Assembly: GCA_964406105.1 (NCBI GenBank)
Contig: CAYOQK010000024.1
Coordinates: forward strand, 34,248 to 98,247
DNA: 64,000 nt
From: WGAB01 sp964406105
GTDB lineage: Bacteria; Hydrothermota; Hydrothermia; WGAB01
Direction of reading: 5' to 3'
Shown: positions 16,977 through 25,443 of the stretch, one piece after another
How positions within the stretch are numbered: the first letter of the stretch is position 1
Layout of the letters: the number at the start of each line of letters is the position of its first letter
Position numbers and translations under genes: made by a program
The notes under the pieces: generated by a model
What the model was told of the DNA's origin: nothing
Seen by the model: only the letters and a program-made list of their open reading frames with translations
Database searches by the model: none

Positions 16977-17951
16977 TTATACAGCACCCCCTTCGGGGGT
17001 GGGAGCAGTTTCAAACACCCCAAACTGCAAGAAGCGTTGCCGCCGGTGCTGGAGCACCTCCTCGGGCGAAAGCCGTCGGAGATCGGCCAGGTGCCGCAAC
17101 ACGGCCTCCTTCACACGGCGAATTGCCTCCTCAGGCTGACGATGCGCACCCCCCAGAGGCTCCGGGATCACCTCGTCCACCACCCCAAGCCGATGGAGAT
17201 CCTTGGAGGTCAACCGCAGTACCTCTGCGGCCTTGGGGGCCTCCGCACCGTCTTTCCAAAGGATGGCTGCACACCCTTCGGGCGAGATCACCGAGTAAAT
17301 GGCGTATTCCAGCATCAGCACTCGGTTGCCCACCCCAATGGCCAGCGCTCCACCGGATCCGCCCTCGCCGATCACCACGGCCACAATAGGCACCTTCACC
17401 TCCAACATGGTTTGGATGGCCGTGGCGATGGCCCGAGACTGCCCTCGTTCCTCGGCCTCAATCCCTGGAAAGGCCCCAGGAGTGTCAATCAAGGTAACGA
17501 TGGGCAACCCGAATTTATCCGCCAAACGAAAGAGCCGCTCCGCCTTGCGGTACCCTTCGGGGTTGGGCATCCCAAAGTTGCGCTGCACTCGTTCTTTGAC
17601 ATCGCGCCCCTTTTCCTCGCCCACCACCACCCACCGTTGGTCCTCCACCTGGATCAACCCACCCACAATAGCGGGATCATCGCCATAGTACCGATCGCCG
17701 TGGAGTTCCAAGAAGTCGGTGGCCATCCCGCGGATGTAGTCCAGGGCATGGGGCCGATCGGCATGACGGGCTACCTGCACGATCTGCCACGGGGTGAGAT
17801 GGGCATAGATCTTCCGGCGGATCCGTTCGGCCCGGGCCTCCAGATCCCGGATCTCGTCGGCCAGATCCGGCCGCGTATCCAGCAATCGCTTCAATTCTTC
17901 TAAACGCTTCTCAATGTCGTAAAGGGGTCGCTCAAAGTCCAGCAACCTCAT
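16977..17951 (-). CDS. accA: Acetyl-CoA carboxylase carboxyltransferase subunit alpha
   Basis: This 324-residue protein transfers the carboxyl group from biotin to acetyl-CoA, making malonyl-CoA for fatty-acid synthesis, in complex with AccD (not in this window). The N-terminal part is the usual helical hairpin (LEELKRLLD). The crotonase core contains GDRYYGDDPAIVGG, TPGAFPGIEAEERGQS, IGEGGSGGALAIGV and SPEGCAAILWKD. Length matches E. coli AccA (319). It starts 7 bases after the stop of the PorV-like gene, with AGGTGA as Shine-Dalgarno, so the two are probably co-transcribed. The tRNA-Leu gene follows. Confidence 0.95.
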   Translation of the reverse strand: MRLLDFERPLYDIEKRLEELKRLLDTRPDLADEIRDLEARAERIRRKIYAHLTPWQIVQVARHADRPHALDYIRGMATDFLELHGDRYYGDDPAIVGGLIQVEDQRWVVVGEEKGRDVKERVQRNFGMPNPEGYRKAERLFRLADKFGLPIVTLIDTPGAFPGIEAEERGQSRAIATAIQTMLEVKVPIVAVVIGEGGSGGALAIGVGNRVLMLEYAIYSVISPEGCAAILWKDGAEAPKAAEVLRLTSKDLHRLGVVDEVIPEPLGGAHRQPEEAIRRVKEAVLRHLADLRRLSPEEVLQHRRQRFLQFGVFETAPTPEGGAV

Positions 17952-17958
17952 GGCTCAC

Positions 17959-18795
17959 CTACGGTGTGAGTTCTAAGGCTACCCGGTACATCTGACCCAT
18001 TCCGGCCCCACTGGGAACCCACCCCAGCCGCAGGGCCAGATGTTCGCGGTGTACTTTGAGGTCCATTCGCAATGGAAACAGGTCGTTGCCGTACACGTAG
18101 CCCACCCGGAGGAACACCCAAGGATGCACCTTCCAACCCAGGAAACCGCCTCCTTCGCTCCATCCTCCCTCGTATCCACGGGTATACCGCCCCAGGACAC
18201 TCAGGCTCCAAACACCGCGTTCCATATCCACAGATGCCGACACCCGCAGAGGGGGGTCCAGGTACTCCTGAGGCCGCACCTGAACCCGGGTGCCCAGGTT
18301 CTCAAAGGCCAGGCCCAGGCGAACCCACGGAAACCGCTGAGGAGTGTAGATCAACCCCCCGGAAACCAACACCGCCCGGTATTCGCGATCGTAGATTCGC
18401 TGGTACACGTAGGCAAGGGCCAGGCCTCCCTGGAGTTCGGGGTCCAGCCGCAGAGCTCGGCCCACCTGGGCCCGTAAGGCGAAGGGGGTAAAGGAAAGGC
18501 CGCCTTGGTCGTTGGGGGTATCGTCTTGGTATTCCAGGGCGCCGAAGTTTACGTAGTCTACCCCAAGGCCCCAGGGGCCTGTTTTCAAGGCCGCCAGGGA
18601 CCGATAGCCCTCCAAGGGATAACGGTGATAACTGAAAAGGATCCCCGTGCCTGGGGTCCAGAGACCCGCCGGATTCCCTACCACCGCCGAAAGGCCCTGG
18701 GTTGCCGGCGTGGGCTCCAGAGCCACCTCAGGCGCCAACAGGAACTCAAATCCCGGATTGACGAATTGGAGAAGCGAGAGCAAGAGCAAAACCAT
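17959..18795 (-). CDS. PorV/PorQ-like outer-membrane barrel protein
   Basis: The ATG at 18795 gives 278 residues; earlier in-frame starts would run through the promoter and are rejected. A short signal peptide (MVLLLLSLLQFVNPG) is followed by a family-like N-terminus with LSAVVGNPAGLW. Amphipathic beta strands with an FSYHRYPLEGYRS-type loop continue to a C-terminus in MYRVALELTP. The asparagine-proline-alanine-glycine signature is shared with the barrel gene at 1571-2557, so the window carries two paralogues. Its function is unknown: cargo shuttling or transport are possible. It is transcribed with accA from a strong promoter whose -10 box ends 6 bases before the ATG. Confidence 0.7.
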   Translation of the reverse strand: MVLLLLSLLQFVNPGFEFLLAPEVALEPTPATQGLSAVVGNPAGLWTPGTGILFSYHRYPLEGYRSLAALKTGPWGLGVDYVNFGALEYQDDTPNDQGGLSFTPFALRAQVGRALRLDPELQGGLALAYVYQRIYDREYRAVLVSGGLIYTPQRFPWVRLGLAFENLGTRVQVRPQEYLDPPLRVSASVDMERGVWSLSVLGRYTRGYEGGWSEGGGFLGWKVHPWVFLRVGYVYGNDLFPLRMDLKVHREHLALRLGWVPSGAGMGQMYRVALELTP

Positions 18796-18801
18796 GGCCC
18801 C

Positions 18802-18830
18802 ATTATACCTTACCCCCTTCACGGGTTCAA
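18802..18830 (-). promoter_or_regulatory. Strong leaderless promoter of the porV-like/accA operon
   Basis: On the minus strand TTGAAC (18830-18825) and a perfect TATAAT (18807-18802) are exactly 17 bases apart. The ATG at 18795 follows after only 6 bases, so the mRNA should begin at the start codon. It overlaps the divergent plus-strand promoter for the next gene. Confidence 0.7.
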
Positions 18831-18855
18831 TCACGGCCACGCTTTCCCGTATGAT
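18826..18855 (+). promoter_or_regulatory. Promoter of the adenosine-specific kinase/transglycosylase operon
   Basis: TTCAAT (18826-18831) and TATGAT (18850-18855) are 18 bases apart. The ATG at 18883 follows after 27 bases and is preceded by GGAGGT. The -35 region is shared back-to-back with the divergent minus-strand promoter. Confidence 0.5.
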
Positions 18856-18882
18856 AAAAGGGCAAAAACCGGAGGTTGGGCC

Positions 18883-19365
18883 ATGGAACTCCATGTGGTG
18901 CCCGTGGAAAAACCCGAGGACATCAACTGTGTATTGGGCCAAGCCCACTTCATTAAAACCGTGGAGGACGTGCACGAAGCCCTGGTGAACTCGGTCCCAG
19001 GGATCCAGTTTGGCTTCGCCTTCTGCGAGGCCTCTGGGCCGCGGCTCGTGCGCTACACCGGCACCGACCCTGAACTGGTGGATCTTGCCAAGAAGAACGC
19101 CCTGAACATCGCCGCCGGCCACGTGTTCGTGCTGTTCTTACGGAACGCCTATCCCATCAACATCCTGAACGCTCTAAAACACGTGCCCGAGGTGGTGCGG
19201 ATCTTCGCCGCCACCGCCAATCCCCTACAGGTGATCGTGGCGGAAACCGACCAGGGCCGCGGGGTCTTAGGGGTGGTGGACGGCCAACCCCCCTTGGGGG
19301 TGGAAACCGAGGAGGACATCCAAAAACGGAAGTCCTTCCTCCGAACCATCGGGTACAAACTATGA
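18883..19365 (+). CDS. Adenosine-specific kinase (PF04008 family)
   Basis: The 160-residue protein matches this compact, highly conserved family along its whole length: VEKPEDINCVLGQAHFIKT, VHEALVNSVPG, FGFAFCEASGPRLVR, NALNIAAGHVF, YPINILNALK, ATANPLQVIVAETDQGRG and GVETEEDIQKRK. The archaeal member was described as an adenosine-specific kinase; its physiological role is unclear, and the family is common in thermophiles. The ATG at 18883 is chosen for its GGAGGT Shine-Dalgarno and family alignment. Its TGA overlaps the start of the lytic transglycosylase (ATGA). I see no functional link between the two. Confidence 0.9.
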   Translation: MELHVVPVEKPEDINCVLGQAHFIKTVEDVHEALVNSVPGIQFGFAFCEASGPRLVRYTGTDPELVDLAKKNALNIAAGHVFVLFLRNAYPINILNALKHVPEVVRIFAATANPLQVIVAETDQGRGVLGVVDGQPPLGVETEEDIQKRKSFLRTIGYKL

Positions 19366-21083
19366 GCCTGCGGTTTGGGCTTGGGGCCTTAGCTCTGGTG
19401 CTCCTGTGGGGATGCACCACCTGGCCCCAACGGGCGGTCCCCTCGTCCTCGCCAGAAGCCGATACCCTGGCTGTGGCCGACCTTCCCGAAACCGAAACCA
19501 CCCCGTTCTTTGAAGAGGGCGAACGCTTCGTTCAACGTGTGAACGAAGAACAGATCCAGCAACTCCTACGGGAACAGCGTCATCTGCTGGAGGCCGAGTT
19601 CGCCCTGTTCAACCTGGAGGCCACCCTGGACCGCGAAGAGGTGCTGCGGTGGATTGAGTTCTACCGGGGCCCCGGCCGGGCCAAGTTGGAGCGGTTTTAC
19701 CGACGCGGCCTGCGATACCTCCCCTACATCTTTGACATCGTGGAAGAGGAAGGCCTGCCCCGCGACCTGGCCTATCTGCCGATGATTGAAAGCGGGTTTA
19801 ACCCTCGGGCGCGCTCACGGGCCGGGGCAGTGGGGATCTGGCAGTTCATGCGAGGGACCGCTCGCAAATACGGACTGCGGGTGGACTGGTGGATGGATGA
19901 ACGCCGGGACCCCCTGAAGTCCACCCGGGCGGCGATGCGATACCTCAAGGACCTGTACCAGGAGTTCGGCTCTTGGGATCTGGCGCTCGCCGCTTACAAC
20001 GTGGGCGAGGGACGGATCCGACGACTGCGGAAAACCGCCGATCTCACCTACTGGGAAGTGCGGCGACGGCTTCCCAGGGAAACCCGGCTGTACGTGCCCT
20101 CCTTCTTCGCCGTGGTGCTCATCTTGAAGGACCCCACGGCCTTTGGCATCACTCTGGACACCACCGGCGTGCACCCCTGGACCTTTGATACCGTGTATGT
20201 GCCTGCGCCCGTTGAGCTTACCTTAGTGGCCCGCTGGGCTGGCACCACGGTGGACGTGCTGGAGGACCTGAATCCGGCGTTTCGCCGGTGGGCCACACCG
20301 CCCGACCTCAAAGGGTTTTACCTACGGATCCCCCCCGGAACCCGGGACCGGGTACTGGCCGGCATGGCCTCCACCCCACGGCAACGGTGGGTGACCAAAC
20401 TCGTCCACCGGGTGCGACGGGGCGAATCGCTGTGGACCATCGCACGGAAATACGGGGTTTCGGTATCGGCCATTGCCCGAGCAAACCACCTCCGACGCCG
20501 AAGCCTGATTCATCCAGGCCAACGCCTTTGGATCCCGGTTCCTGGCACCTCGGCCTCGGCTTCGGTGGCCTCGGAGCCCCCCTCCTCCACCCGGGCTCGT
20601 CCTCCGGCCTCCGGCATCTACCGGGTACGCCAGGGCGATAGTCTGTGGAAAATCGCCCGGCGCTTTGGGGTGACCGTGGCCGACCTGAAACGCTGGAACC
20701 GCCTGAAATCCAACACCCTACGGCCTGGCCAACGGCTCGTGGTCACTCCCCCAGACTCGGCCCCGGCCTCCTCGGTGATCACCTATCGGGTGCGCTCAGG
20801 CGACAGCCTGTGGAAAATCGCCCGACGATACCGGGTGACCGTGGCCGATCTGAAACGCTGGAACCATCTGAAGTCCAACACCTTGCGGCCTGGCCAGGTC
20901 TTGAAAATCCATCGGAGCCCTGGAACGGGCTACATCACCTATCGGGTTCGCCGGGGCGATACCCTGGAGGCCATCGCGCGCCGCTACGGGGTGCGGGTGC
21001 AGGATCTCATGGAGGTGAACGGCATCCACAATCCCCGTCGGCTCCGGGCCGGACAACTCCTCAAAGTTCCTGCCTCCGGTTGA
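19362..21083 (+). CDS. mltD: MltD-like lytic transglycosylase lipoprotein with four LysM repeats
   Basis: The protein has 573 residues. A lipoprotein signal ends in LLWGC (Cys18). Residues about 115-260 are a soluble-lytic-transglycosylase domain with catalytic Glu143 (PMIESGFNPRARS), GAVGIWQFMRGTA and LALAAYNVGEGR. Four LysM peptidoglycan-binding modules follow at about 345-395, 417-465, 472-520 and 525-572. The second and third are nearly identical. It cleaves glycan strands with 1,6-anhydro products during wall remodelling, anchored in the periplasm. It is coupled to the upstream kinase gene by an ATGA overlap. Confidence 0.92.
   Translation: MSLRFGLGALALVLLWGCTTWPQRAVPSSSPEADTLAVADLPETETTPFFEEGERFVQRVNEEQIQQLLREQRHLLEAEFALFNLEATLDREEVLRWIEFYRGPGRAKLERFYRRGLRYLPYIFDIVEEEGLPRDLAYLPMIESGFNPRARSRAGAVGIWQFMRGTARKYGLRVDWWMDERRDPLKSTRAAMRYLKDLYQEFGSWDLALAAYNVGEGRIRRLRKTADLTYWEVRRRLPRETRLYVPSFFAVVLILKDPTAFGITLDTTGVHPWTFDTVYVPAPVELTLVARWAGTTVDVLEDLNPAFRRWATPPDLKGFYLRIPPGTRDRVLAGMASTPRQRWVTKLVHRVRRGESLWTIARKYGVSVSAIARANHLRRRSLIHPGQRLWIPVPGTSASASVASEPPSSTRARPPASGIYRVRQGDSLWKIARRFGVTVADLKRWNRLKSNTLRPGQRLVVTPPDSAPASSVITYRVRSGDSLWKIARRYRVTVADLKRWNHLKSNTLRPGQVLKIHRSPGTGYITYRVRRGDTLEAIARRYGVRVQDLMEVNGIHNPRRLRAGQLLKVPASG
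20619..20897 (+). repeat. Near-identical tandem LysM coding repeats
   Basis: The segments 20619-20732 and 20784-20897 are direct repeats offset by 165 bases (55 codons). They encode LysM units sharing GDSLWKIARR, VTVADLKRWN and LKSNTLRPGQ. Most differences are synonymous, indicating a recent internal duplication. Confidence 0.8.
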
Positions 21084-21088
21084 AGCCG

Positions 21089-21094
21089 TATAAT
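21089..21094 (+). promoter_or_regulatory. -10 box before the NYN-domain gene
   Basis: A perfect TATAAT begins just after the mltD stop and is followed by a GGAGGTTGG Shine-Dalgarno and the ATG at 21114. No convincing -35 hexamer is correctly spaced, so the activity level is uncertain. Confidence 0.45.
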
Positions 21095-21113
21095 CTCTCT
21101 GGAGGTTGGAACT

Positions 21114-21791
21114 ATGCCGAAATCTAATGGCGAGGATCTCGCCCGGTTGGAAGCCGAAGTCAAAGCCCTTCAACAGCAGGTCCAAGAACTTCAAAACACC
21201 CTGAACGCCTTTCTGGAAGCCCTCAAGAGAAGGGGCATTGAGGGATTGGTCCGGGCAGCACGGGCCACCCGCGAGCGCTCCCTGGACCCGCAACAGAACC
21301 GTTTGGGCATCTATGTGGACGTTCAAAACCTGTACTACGCAGCCAAGGACCTGGGAGGCAAGATTGACTACCGAAAGCTCCGCGACTGGATCGTGGCTGG
21401 CCGCACCCTGGTTCGGGCCAACGCCTACACCATCATTAATCCCAGTATCCCTGGCCAGGAGAAGTTCCTGCGCGCCCTGGAAAACTACGGCTTCTTCCTG
21501 CGTACCAAGGTCATCAAAATCTACTTTGACGGCAACCACAAGGGCAACTGGGATCTCGGTATGGCCGTGGACATGATTGAAGACGCCCCTCATCTGGACA
21601 TCGTAGCCATCGTCACTGGCGACAGCGACTTCGCTCCGGTGGTGCGCCTCCTCAAGCGCTTGGGCGTGACCGTGGAGGTGTACTCCTTCCTACACACCCT
21701 GTCGCAGGAGCTACGGGAAGCGGCAGACCGGTTCTTCCCGCTGTCCGAAGCGTTCCTGATCAAGGAAAAGGAACACGAGCCCCAGGCCTAA
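21114..21791 (+). CDS. NYN-domain (LabA/DUF88-type) putative RNase with N-terminal coiled coil
   Basis: The protein has 225 residues. Residues 5-45 are a heptad-rich coiled coil (LARLEAEVKALQQQVQELQN). Residues about 60-215 are a PIN-like NYN domain. The acidic residues expected to bind metal lie in GIYVDVQNLYY, KGNWDLGMAVDM and VTGDSDFAPVV. Members are predicted RNases acting on structured or processed RNA, and the coiled coil probably drives oligomerisation. It has its own -10 box and Shine-Dalgarno and ends with a 4-base convergent overlap with the next minus-strand gene. Confidence 0.85.
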   Translation: MPKSNGEDLARLEAEVKALQQQVQELQNTLNAFLEALKRRGIEGLVRAARATRERSLDPQQNRLGIYVDVQNLYYAAKDLGGKIDYRKLRDWIVAGRTLVRANAYTIINPSIPGQEKFLRALENYGFFLRTKVIKIYFDGNHKGNWDLGMAVDMIEDAPHLDIVAIVTGDSDFAPVVRLLKRLGVTVEVYSFLHTLSQELREAADRFFPLSEAFLIKEKEHEPQA

Positions 21792-22471
21792 GGGCGACCC
21801 GGCTCGGGGAACCCAGCAGCCCGCAACGTTCGCAAGGTACCTCTTCTGTCCATCCACCAAAGACGGAGATCCGGGGTGGGAGCCAGGTCAAAATGGGTGA
21901 CCCGCGGCAAGGCGGGCCCGCTGGGCAGGTACAGGGTGTCTCCCCGGAGGATCCACAGGGTGTGCTGGCCTTGGGCGAAGGCCTTGGCCACACGAGCCGA
22001 ACCCCGCCACCATACCTCTCCCTCTGGGCTCATGAGCCACAGGCTATCCGGAAATCGGACGGCCAAGGCCAAACCCGCGCCGTCCAAACGGACAGCCGGC
22101 CGAGGCAGAGACATCACTGGTTCCGTCTGTTGCCCTTTGAGTTGAAGGATCTCGGTTCCTTCGGGCGACAGGAGGAACACGGTGCCATCGGCGACCACAG
22201 CACAGGCCCGAGCCTCTACGGGCACCTCGCCCACCCGGGTGCCGTCGGCGCCGTGGACCTCCAGGCGATCTGACCGCAGCAGATAAAACGCCAAGGGTCC
22301 GCCTTCCACATCCACGAGATCCGGCACCCGTTGCCACCAGAGGGTGCGGCCCAGGGTATCCACCACCTCCAGATCCGTACCTTGATGGAGCAGCAGAGCC
22401 CAGTCGCCGAAGGCCTCCAGCCGATCCACGGATGGCGTGGCCACAAGAAGCCAAAGGACCCAGGGGATCAT
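21788..22471 (-). CDS. Secreted propeller-like protein of unknown function
   Basis: The 227-residue protein has a short hydrophobic N-terminus (MIPWVLWLLVATPS), probably a signal peptide. The rest is a string of short beta strands alternating with turns (GTDLEVVDTLGRTLWW, SDRLEVHGADGTRVGEV, GTVFLLSPEGTEIL, DSLWLMSPEGEVWW, HTLWILRGDTLYL), which looks like five or six propeller blades of the PQQ/WD kind. I recognise no catalytic motif. It is the last gene of the operon with the two ABC permeases (ATGA overlap). It takes the place where a binding protein might be expected but does not resemble one. Confidence 0.65.
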   Translation of the reverse strand: MIPWVLWLLVATPSVDRLEAFGDWALLLHQGTDLEVVDTLGRTLWWQRVPDLVDVEGGPLAFYLLRSDRLEVHGADGTRVGEVPVEARACAVVADGTVFLLSPEGTEILQLKGQQTEPVMSLPRPAVRLDGAGLALAVRFPDSLWLMSPEGEVWWRGSARVAKAFAQGQHTLWILRGDTLYLPSGPALPRVTHFDLAPTPDLRLWWMDRRGTLRTLRAAGFPEPGRP

Positions 22472-23277
22472 CCCTTAATTGCTCCTCGGGTGATGCCTTC
22501 AATGAAGTAGCGTTGGGCGAACACAAAGAGCACCGCAATGGGCACCACCGACAGGGTAGCGGCTGCCATTTCCAGGGTGTAGGCCTCTTGGTGTTGGCCC
22601 TTGAACATGGCCAGTCCTACGGGCAAGGTGTACATGCTCTGATCTTGGGCCACCACCAATTGCCAAAGGAAGTTGGCCCAGTGGAACTGGAAGTTCAGCA
22701 GGAACACCGTGGCGATGATGGGCAAGGCCAGGGGCACGATGACCCATCCGAAGATGCGGAACTCGGAGGCCCCATCAATCCGGGCCGCCTCCAGCAGGGA
22801 ATCGGGAATCTCCCGGATGAACTGGGTGAGCAGGAACAGTCCGAACACATTGGCCAAGTGAGGCACGATCATGCCCCAATAGGTGTTGATCCAACGGAGT
22901 TTGTAGACGATCAAGAACTGGGGCACAAGGTAGAGCAAACCGGGCACCATCATAGAGGAAAGGAACACCACGAACAGGGTGCGACGCAGGGGGAACCGCC
23001 CCTTGGCAAAGGCATAGGCGGCCAAACTGGCGAAGAGGGTGGAAAACAGGGCTGAAGCCGTGGCGATGATGAGGCTGTTCAGGAAGTACCGGCCAAAGTT
23101 GAACTGAAACAGCACCCGTCGGAAGTTTTCCAAGGTATAGGGAACCCGAAGGGAGAACACCAGGCCATACCCCTCTTGTTTGAAGGCAGTAAAAAGCATC
23201 CACAGGTACGGAAAGAGGAATACCAAGGCCAGGAGGGTGGTGGTAAAGTACAGCCAAAACCAGCGTTTTGCGCTCAT
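22468..23277 (-). CDS. Carbohydrate-type ABC transporter permease (MalG family)
   Basis: This 269-residue inner-membrane protein has six predicted helices. The binding-protein-dependent permease EAA loop reads EAARIDGASEFRIFGWVIVP, the contact site for the ATPase. N-terminal WMLFTAFKQE and the RRTLFVVFLSSMMVPG segment are typical of MalG-type subunits. It overlaps the MalF-type gene upstream (4 bases) and the propeller gene downstream (4 bases). Neither a solute-binding protein nor an ATPase gene is present in this operon or the window, so the substrate is unknown and the missing parts must be encoded elsewhere. Confidence 0.88.
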   Translation of the reverse strand: MSAKRWFWLYFTTTLLALVFLFPYLWMLFTAFKQEGYGLVFSLRVPYTLENFRRVLFQFNFGRYFLNSLIIATASALFSTLFASLAAYAFAKGRFPLRRTLFVVFLSSMMVPGLLYLVPQFLIVYKLRWINTYWGMIVPHLANVFGLFLLTQFIREIPDSLLEAARIDGASEFRIFGWVIVPLALPIIATVFLLNFQFHWANFLWQLVVAQDQSMYTLPVGLAMFKGQHQEAYTLEMAAATLSVVPIAVLFVFAQRYFIEGITRGAIKG

Positions 23278-24179
23278 GCCTTCCTCCCAAAGAGCCTCAT
23301 GCTTGCCAGGGAGATGCCCAAGGAGAGCAACAGCAGCACGAAGGAGGTGGCTGCCGCAATGCCGATCCTCATGTTGGAGAAGTGTTCAAATAGGTAGTAG
23401 CCGGCCACCTTGGTCGCTCCCACGGGTTTCCCCCACAGGAACAGGGTGGGTCCTCCACCGGTCATTGCGTAGAACTCTGCAAAGGCAGAAAGGGCCCCAA
23501 TGATGCCCACCACCACCAGGAAGAGCATCACGGGCTTCAATTGTGGCAGGGTGACGAACCACAGTTTCTTCCACCCGGTGGCACCGTCAATATCGGCGGC
23601 TTCCAGTACCTCAGGGGGGATGTGGTCCAAGGCGGCGAGGAACAGGACCATACCGAACCCGGCGTTCTTTAGGGTCATGGCCACCACCACACCAGGCATC
23701 GCCGTAGCGGGGTGGGCCAAAACACCGAAGTCCAAGGGCACCAGATGAAGCCAGTGGAGCAATTGGGTGAGCACGCCGAACCGAGGCGCATAGAGGAAGG
23801 TCCACACGATCCCCACCACAAAGGCATCCAACACAAAGGGCAAGAAGAAGAGGGTGCGGTACACTCGGAACAGGGGACGGCGGGGCCGTACCAGAAGCGC
23901 CAAGCCCAGGGAAACGGCGATCCCCAGGGGAATGCTCAGCGCTCCATAGTAAAAGCTTGCCAGTACGCCCCAGTAGAACTCGGGATCCTTGAGGATATAG
24001 GCATAGTTGGCCAGGCCAGCGAACTTTAGGCCACTGAGGATGTTCAAGAGGTTGGTGATCCGGTGAAAGGAAAGGTACAAGGCATACAGAAAGGGGAACC
24101 CCAGGAACACCAAGAACACGACGGTAAAGGGCAGGATGAACAGGAGGTATGTGGCCCGAGTTTTCCAGGTATCGGTCAT
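23274..24179 (-). CDS. Carbohydrate-type ABC transporter permease (MalF/UgpA family)
   Basis: This 301-residue inner-membrane protein has six predicted helices. Family features are the N-terminal LLFILPFTVVFLVFLGFPFLYALYLS segment with its FHRIT continuation, and the EAA loop EAADIDGATGWKKLWFVTLP. It should pair with the MalG-type subunit encoded directly downstream (ATGA overlap) to form the membrane channel of a sugar or glycerophosphodiester importer. Its ATG overlaps the stop of the HldE-type nucleotidyltransferase gene, an unusual partner for a transporter. Confidence 0.86.
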   Translation of the reverse strand: MTDTWKTRATYLLFILPFTVVFLVFLGFPFLYALYLSFHRITNLLNILSGLKFAGLANYAYILKDPEFYWGVLASFYYGALSIPLGIAVSLGLALLVRPRRPLFRVYRTLFFLPFVLDAFVVGIVWTFLYAPRFGVLTQLLHWLHLVPLDFGVLAHPATAMPGVVVAMTLKNAGFGMVLFLAALDHIPPEVLEAADIDGATGWKKLWFVTLPQLKPVMLFLVVVGIIGALSAFAEFYAMTGGGPTLFLWGKPVGATKVAGYYLFEHFSNMRIGIAAATSFVLLLLSLGISLASMRLFGRKA

Positions 24180-24658
24180 GGCAGGTTTCGGATCCGCTCA
24201 ATGATTTTACTGGTGGAGTATCCAGGCACTAAGGGCAGGAGTACCACCCGTCCACCGTAGGCTTCCACCAGGTCCCGTCCCACCACGTCCTCCAGGCGGT
24301 AATCGGCCCCTTTGACCAGTACATCCGGCCGGAGTTTTTGGATGAGGGCATAGGGGGTATCCTCTTCAAAGGGCACCAGAAGGTCCACACTGCGTAGGGC
24401 ATGTAGAAGGATCAGGCGGGCTTCCAAGGGATAGATGGGTCGGTGGGGGCCCTTCAAACGTCGCACCGAGGCATCGGTGTTCACGCCCACCACCAGGACG
24501 TCTCCCAGGGTGCGGGCCTCTTGCAGGTAGAGCACGTGGCCGGGGTGGAGCAGGTCAAACACCCCGTTGGTGAACACCACGGTTTTCCCTTGGTGTTGCC
24601 AGAGCCGAACCCTATGGGCGGCTTCCTCCGGGGACACTACGCGTTCCAAGGGTTTCAT
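24176..24658 (-). CDS. rfaE2: D-glycero-beta-D-manno-heptose 1-phosphate adenylyltransferase (HldE C-terminal type)
   Basis: This 160-residue protein is a stand-alone cytidylyltransferase-fold enzyme. Nucleotide-binding motifs are VVFTNGVFDLLHPGHVLYLQ (HxGH), LVVGVNTDASVRRLKG and VKGADYRLEDVVG, followed by GGRVVLLPLVPGYSTSKII. It should make ADP-heptose from heptose 1-phosphate for LPS core synthesis. Related enzymes (TagD/CTP:glycerol-3-phosphate type) share the fold, but the STSKII ending fits RfaE2. The ATG at 24658 is used because a TATAAT ends 10 bases upstream; longer frames run through it. It begins the operon with the two ABC permeases. Confidence 0.87.
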   Translation of the reverse strand: MKPLERVVSPEEAAHRVRLWQHQGKTVVFTNGVFDLLHPGHVLYLQEARTLGDVLVVGVNTDASVRRLKGPHRPIYPLEARLILLHALRSVDLLVPFEEDTPYALIQKLRPDVLVKGADYRLEDVVGRDLVEAYGGRVVLLPLVPGYSTSKIIERIRNLP

Positions 24659-24668
24659 GGTTCTGTGG

Positions 24669-24674
24669 ATTATA
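24669..24674 (-). promoter_or_regulatory. -10 box before rfaE2, short-leader type
   Basis: A perfect TATAAT on the minus strand (24674-24669) ends 10 bases before the ATG, with no Shine-Dalgarno in between. The correctly spaced -35 hexamer is poor. A possible plus-strand promoter for the DUF47 gene (TTGGAT 24720-24725, TAAAAG 24742-24747) is weaker. Confidence 0.45.
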
Positions 24675-24794
24675 TGCCCTGGTCCGATGGCTTGCGGCCT
24701 TAGAATTGCGGGTGTATCCTTGGATTCCGGCCCCCACGACTTAAAAGAAATCAGTAGTTCATAGAAGTCAGCAGAAAGGTACCGGAGGTTTGGG

Positions 24795-25442
24795 ATGTTC
24801 CAGCTGTTCAAGAAAACCAGGGAGCTTGAGAATAAGATAGACGCCTTTCTTGACACCATCCTCCAGGCGGCGCTTGAATACCGCGAGGGCATGAAATACT
24901 ACTTGGCTGGAAAAATGGAGGACTTTGAAAAACGGGTGCAGGAGGTGGACCGCCTGGAGGGAAAGGCCGATGGCCTCCGCCGAGAGATTGAGAATACCAT
25001 CTACGCCCAAATGCTTCTGCCAGAAGCCCGAGGCGACGTCCTCGCCCTCCTGGAAAACTCGGACGACGTGCTCAACGCCCTGGCCGATAGTTTGGTGGAG
25101 TTCTCTGTGGAGAAACCCGAAATCCTGCCGGAACACAAAGAGGATTGGCAAAACCTGGTGGAAGTCAGCCTGAAGGCAGTAGAGGAAATGGTGGCCGCTG
25201 TGCGTGCCTACTTCAAGGATATCGCCGCTGTCAAAAACCACATCGCCGGCATCATGTTCTACGAGAAGGAATCCGACAAGGTGGGCGAGAAACTCAAACG
25301 GCAGGTCTTCGGCCGCACAGACCTCCGCTTAAGCCACAAGATGCACTTGAGGAACTTCGTGTCCTTCATCCAAGACTTGGCCGACCGCGCAGAGGACGTG
25401 GGCGACCGACTGTCCATCTACGTGATCAAGCGCCTGGTGTGA
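24795..25442 (+). CDS. DUF47/PhoU-like accessory protein of the Pit phosphate transporter
   Basis: This 215-residue all-helical protein belongs to the DUF47 family. It begins MFQLFKKTRELENKIDAFL and contains VDRLEGKADGLRREIE, NSDDVLNALAD and FVSFIQDLADRAEDVGDRL, with the acidic metal-binding clusters of PhoU-like bundles. These proteins usually sit next to Pit transporters and are thought to regulate them. Here the Pit gene follows after a single base, so co-translation is likely. GGAGGT precedes the ATG. Confidence 0.9.
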   Translation: MFQLFKKTRELENKIDAFLDTILQAALEYREGMKYYLAGKMEDFEKRVQEVDRLEGKADGLRREIENTIYAQMLLPEARGDVLALLENSDDVLNALADSLVEFSVEKPEILPEHKEDWQNLVEVSLKAVEEMVAAVRAYFKDIAAVKNHIAGIMFYEKESDKVGEKLKRQVFGRTDLRLSHKMHLRNFVSFIQDLADRAEDVGDRLSIYVIKRLV

Positions 25443-25443
25443 T

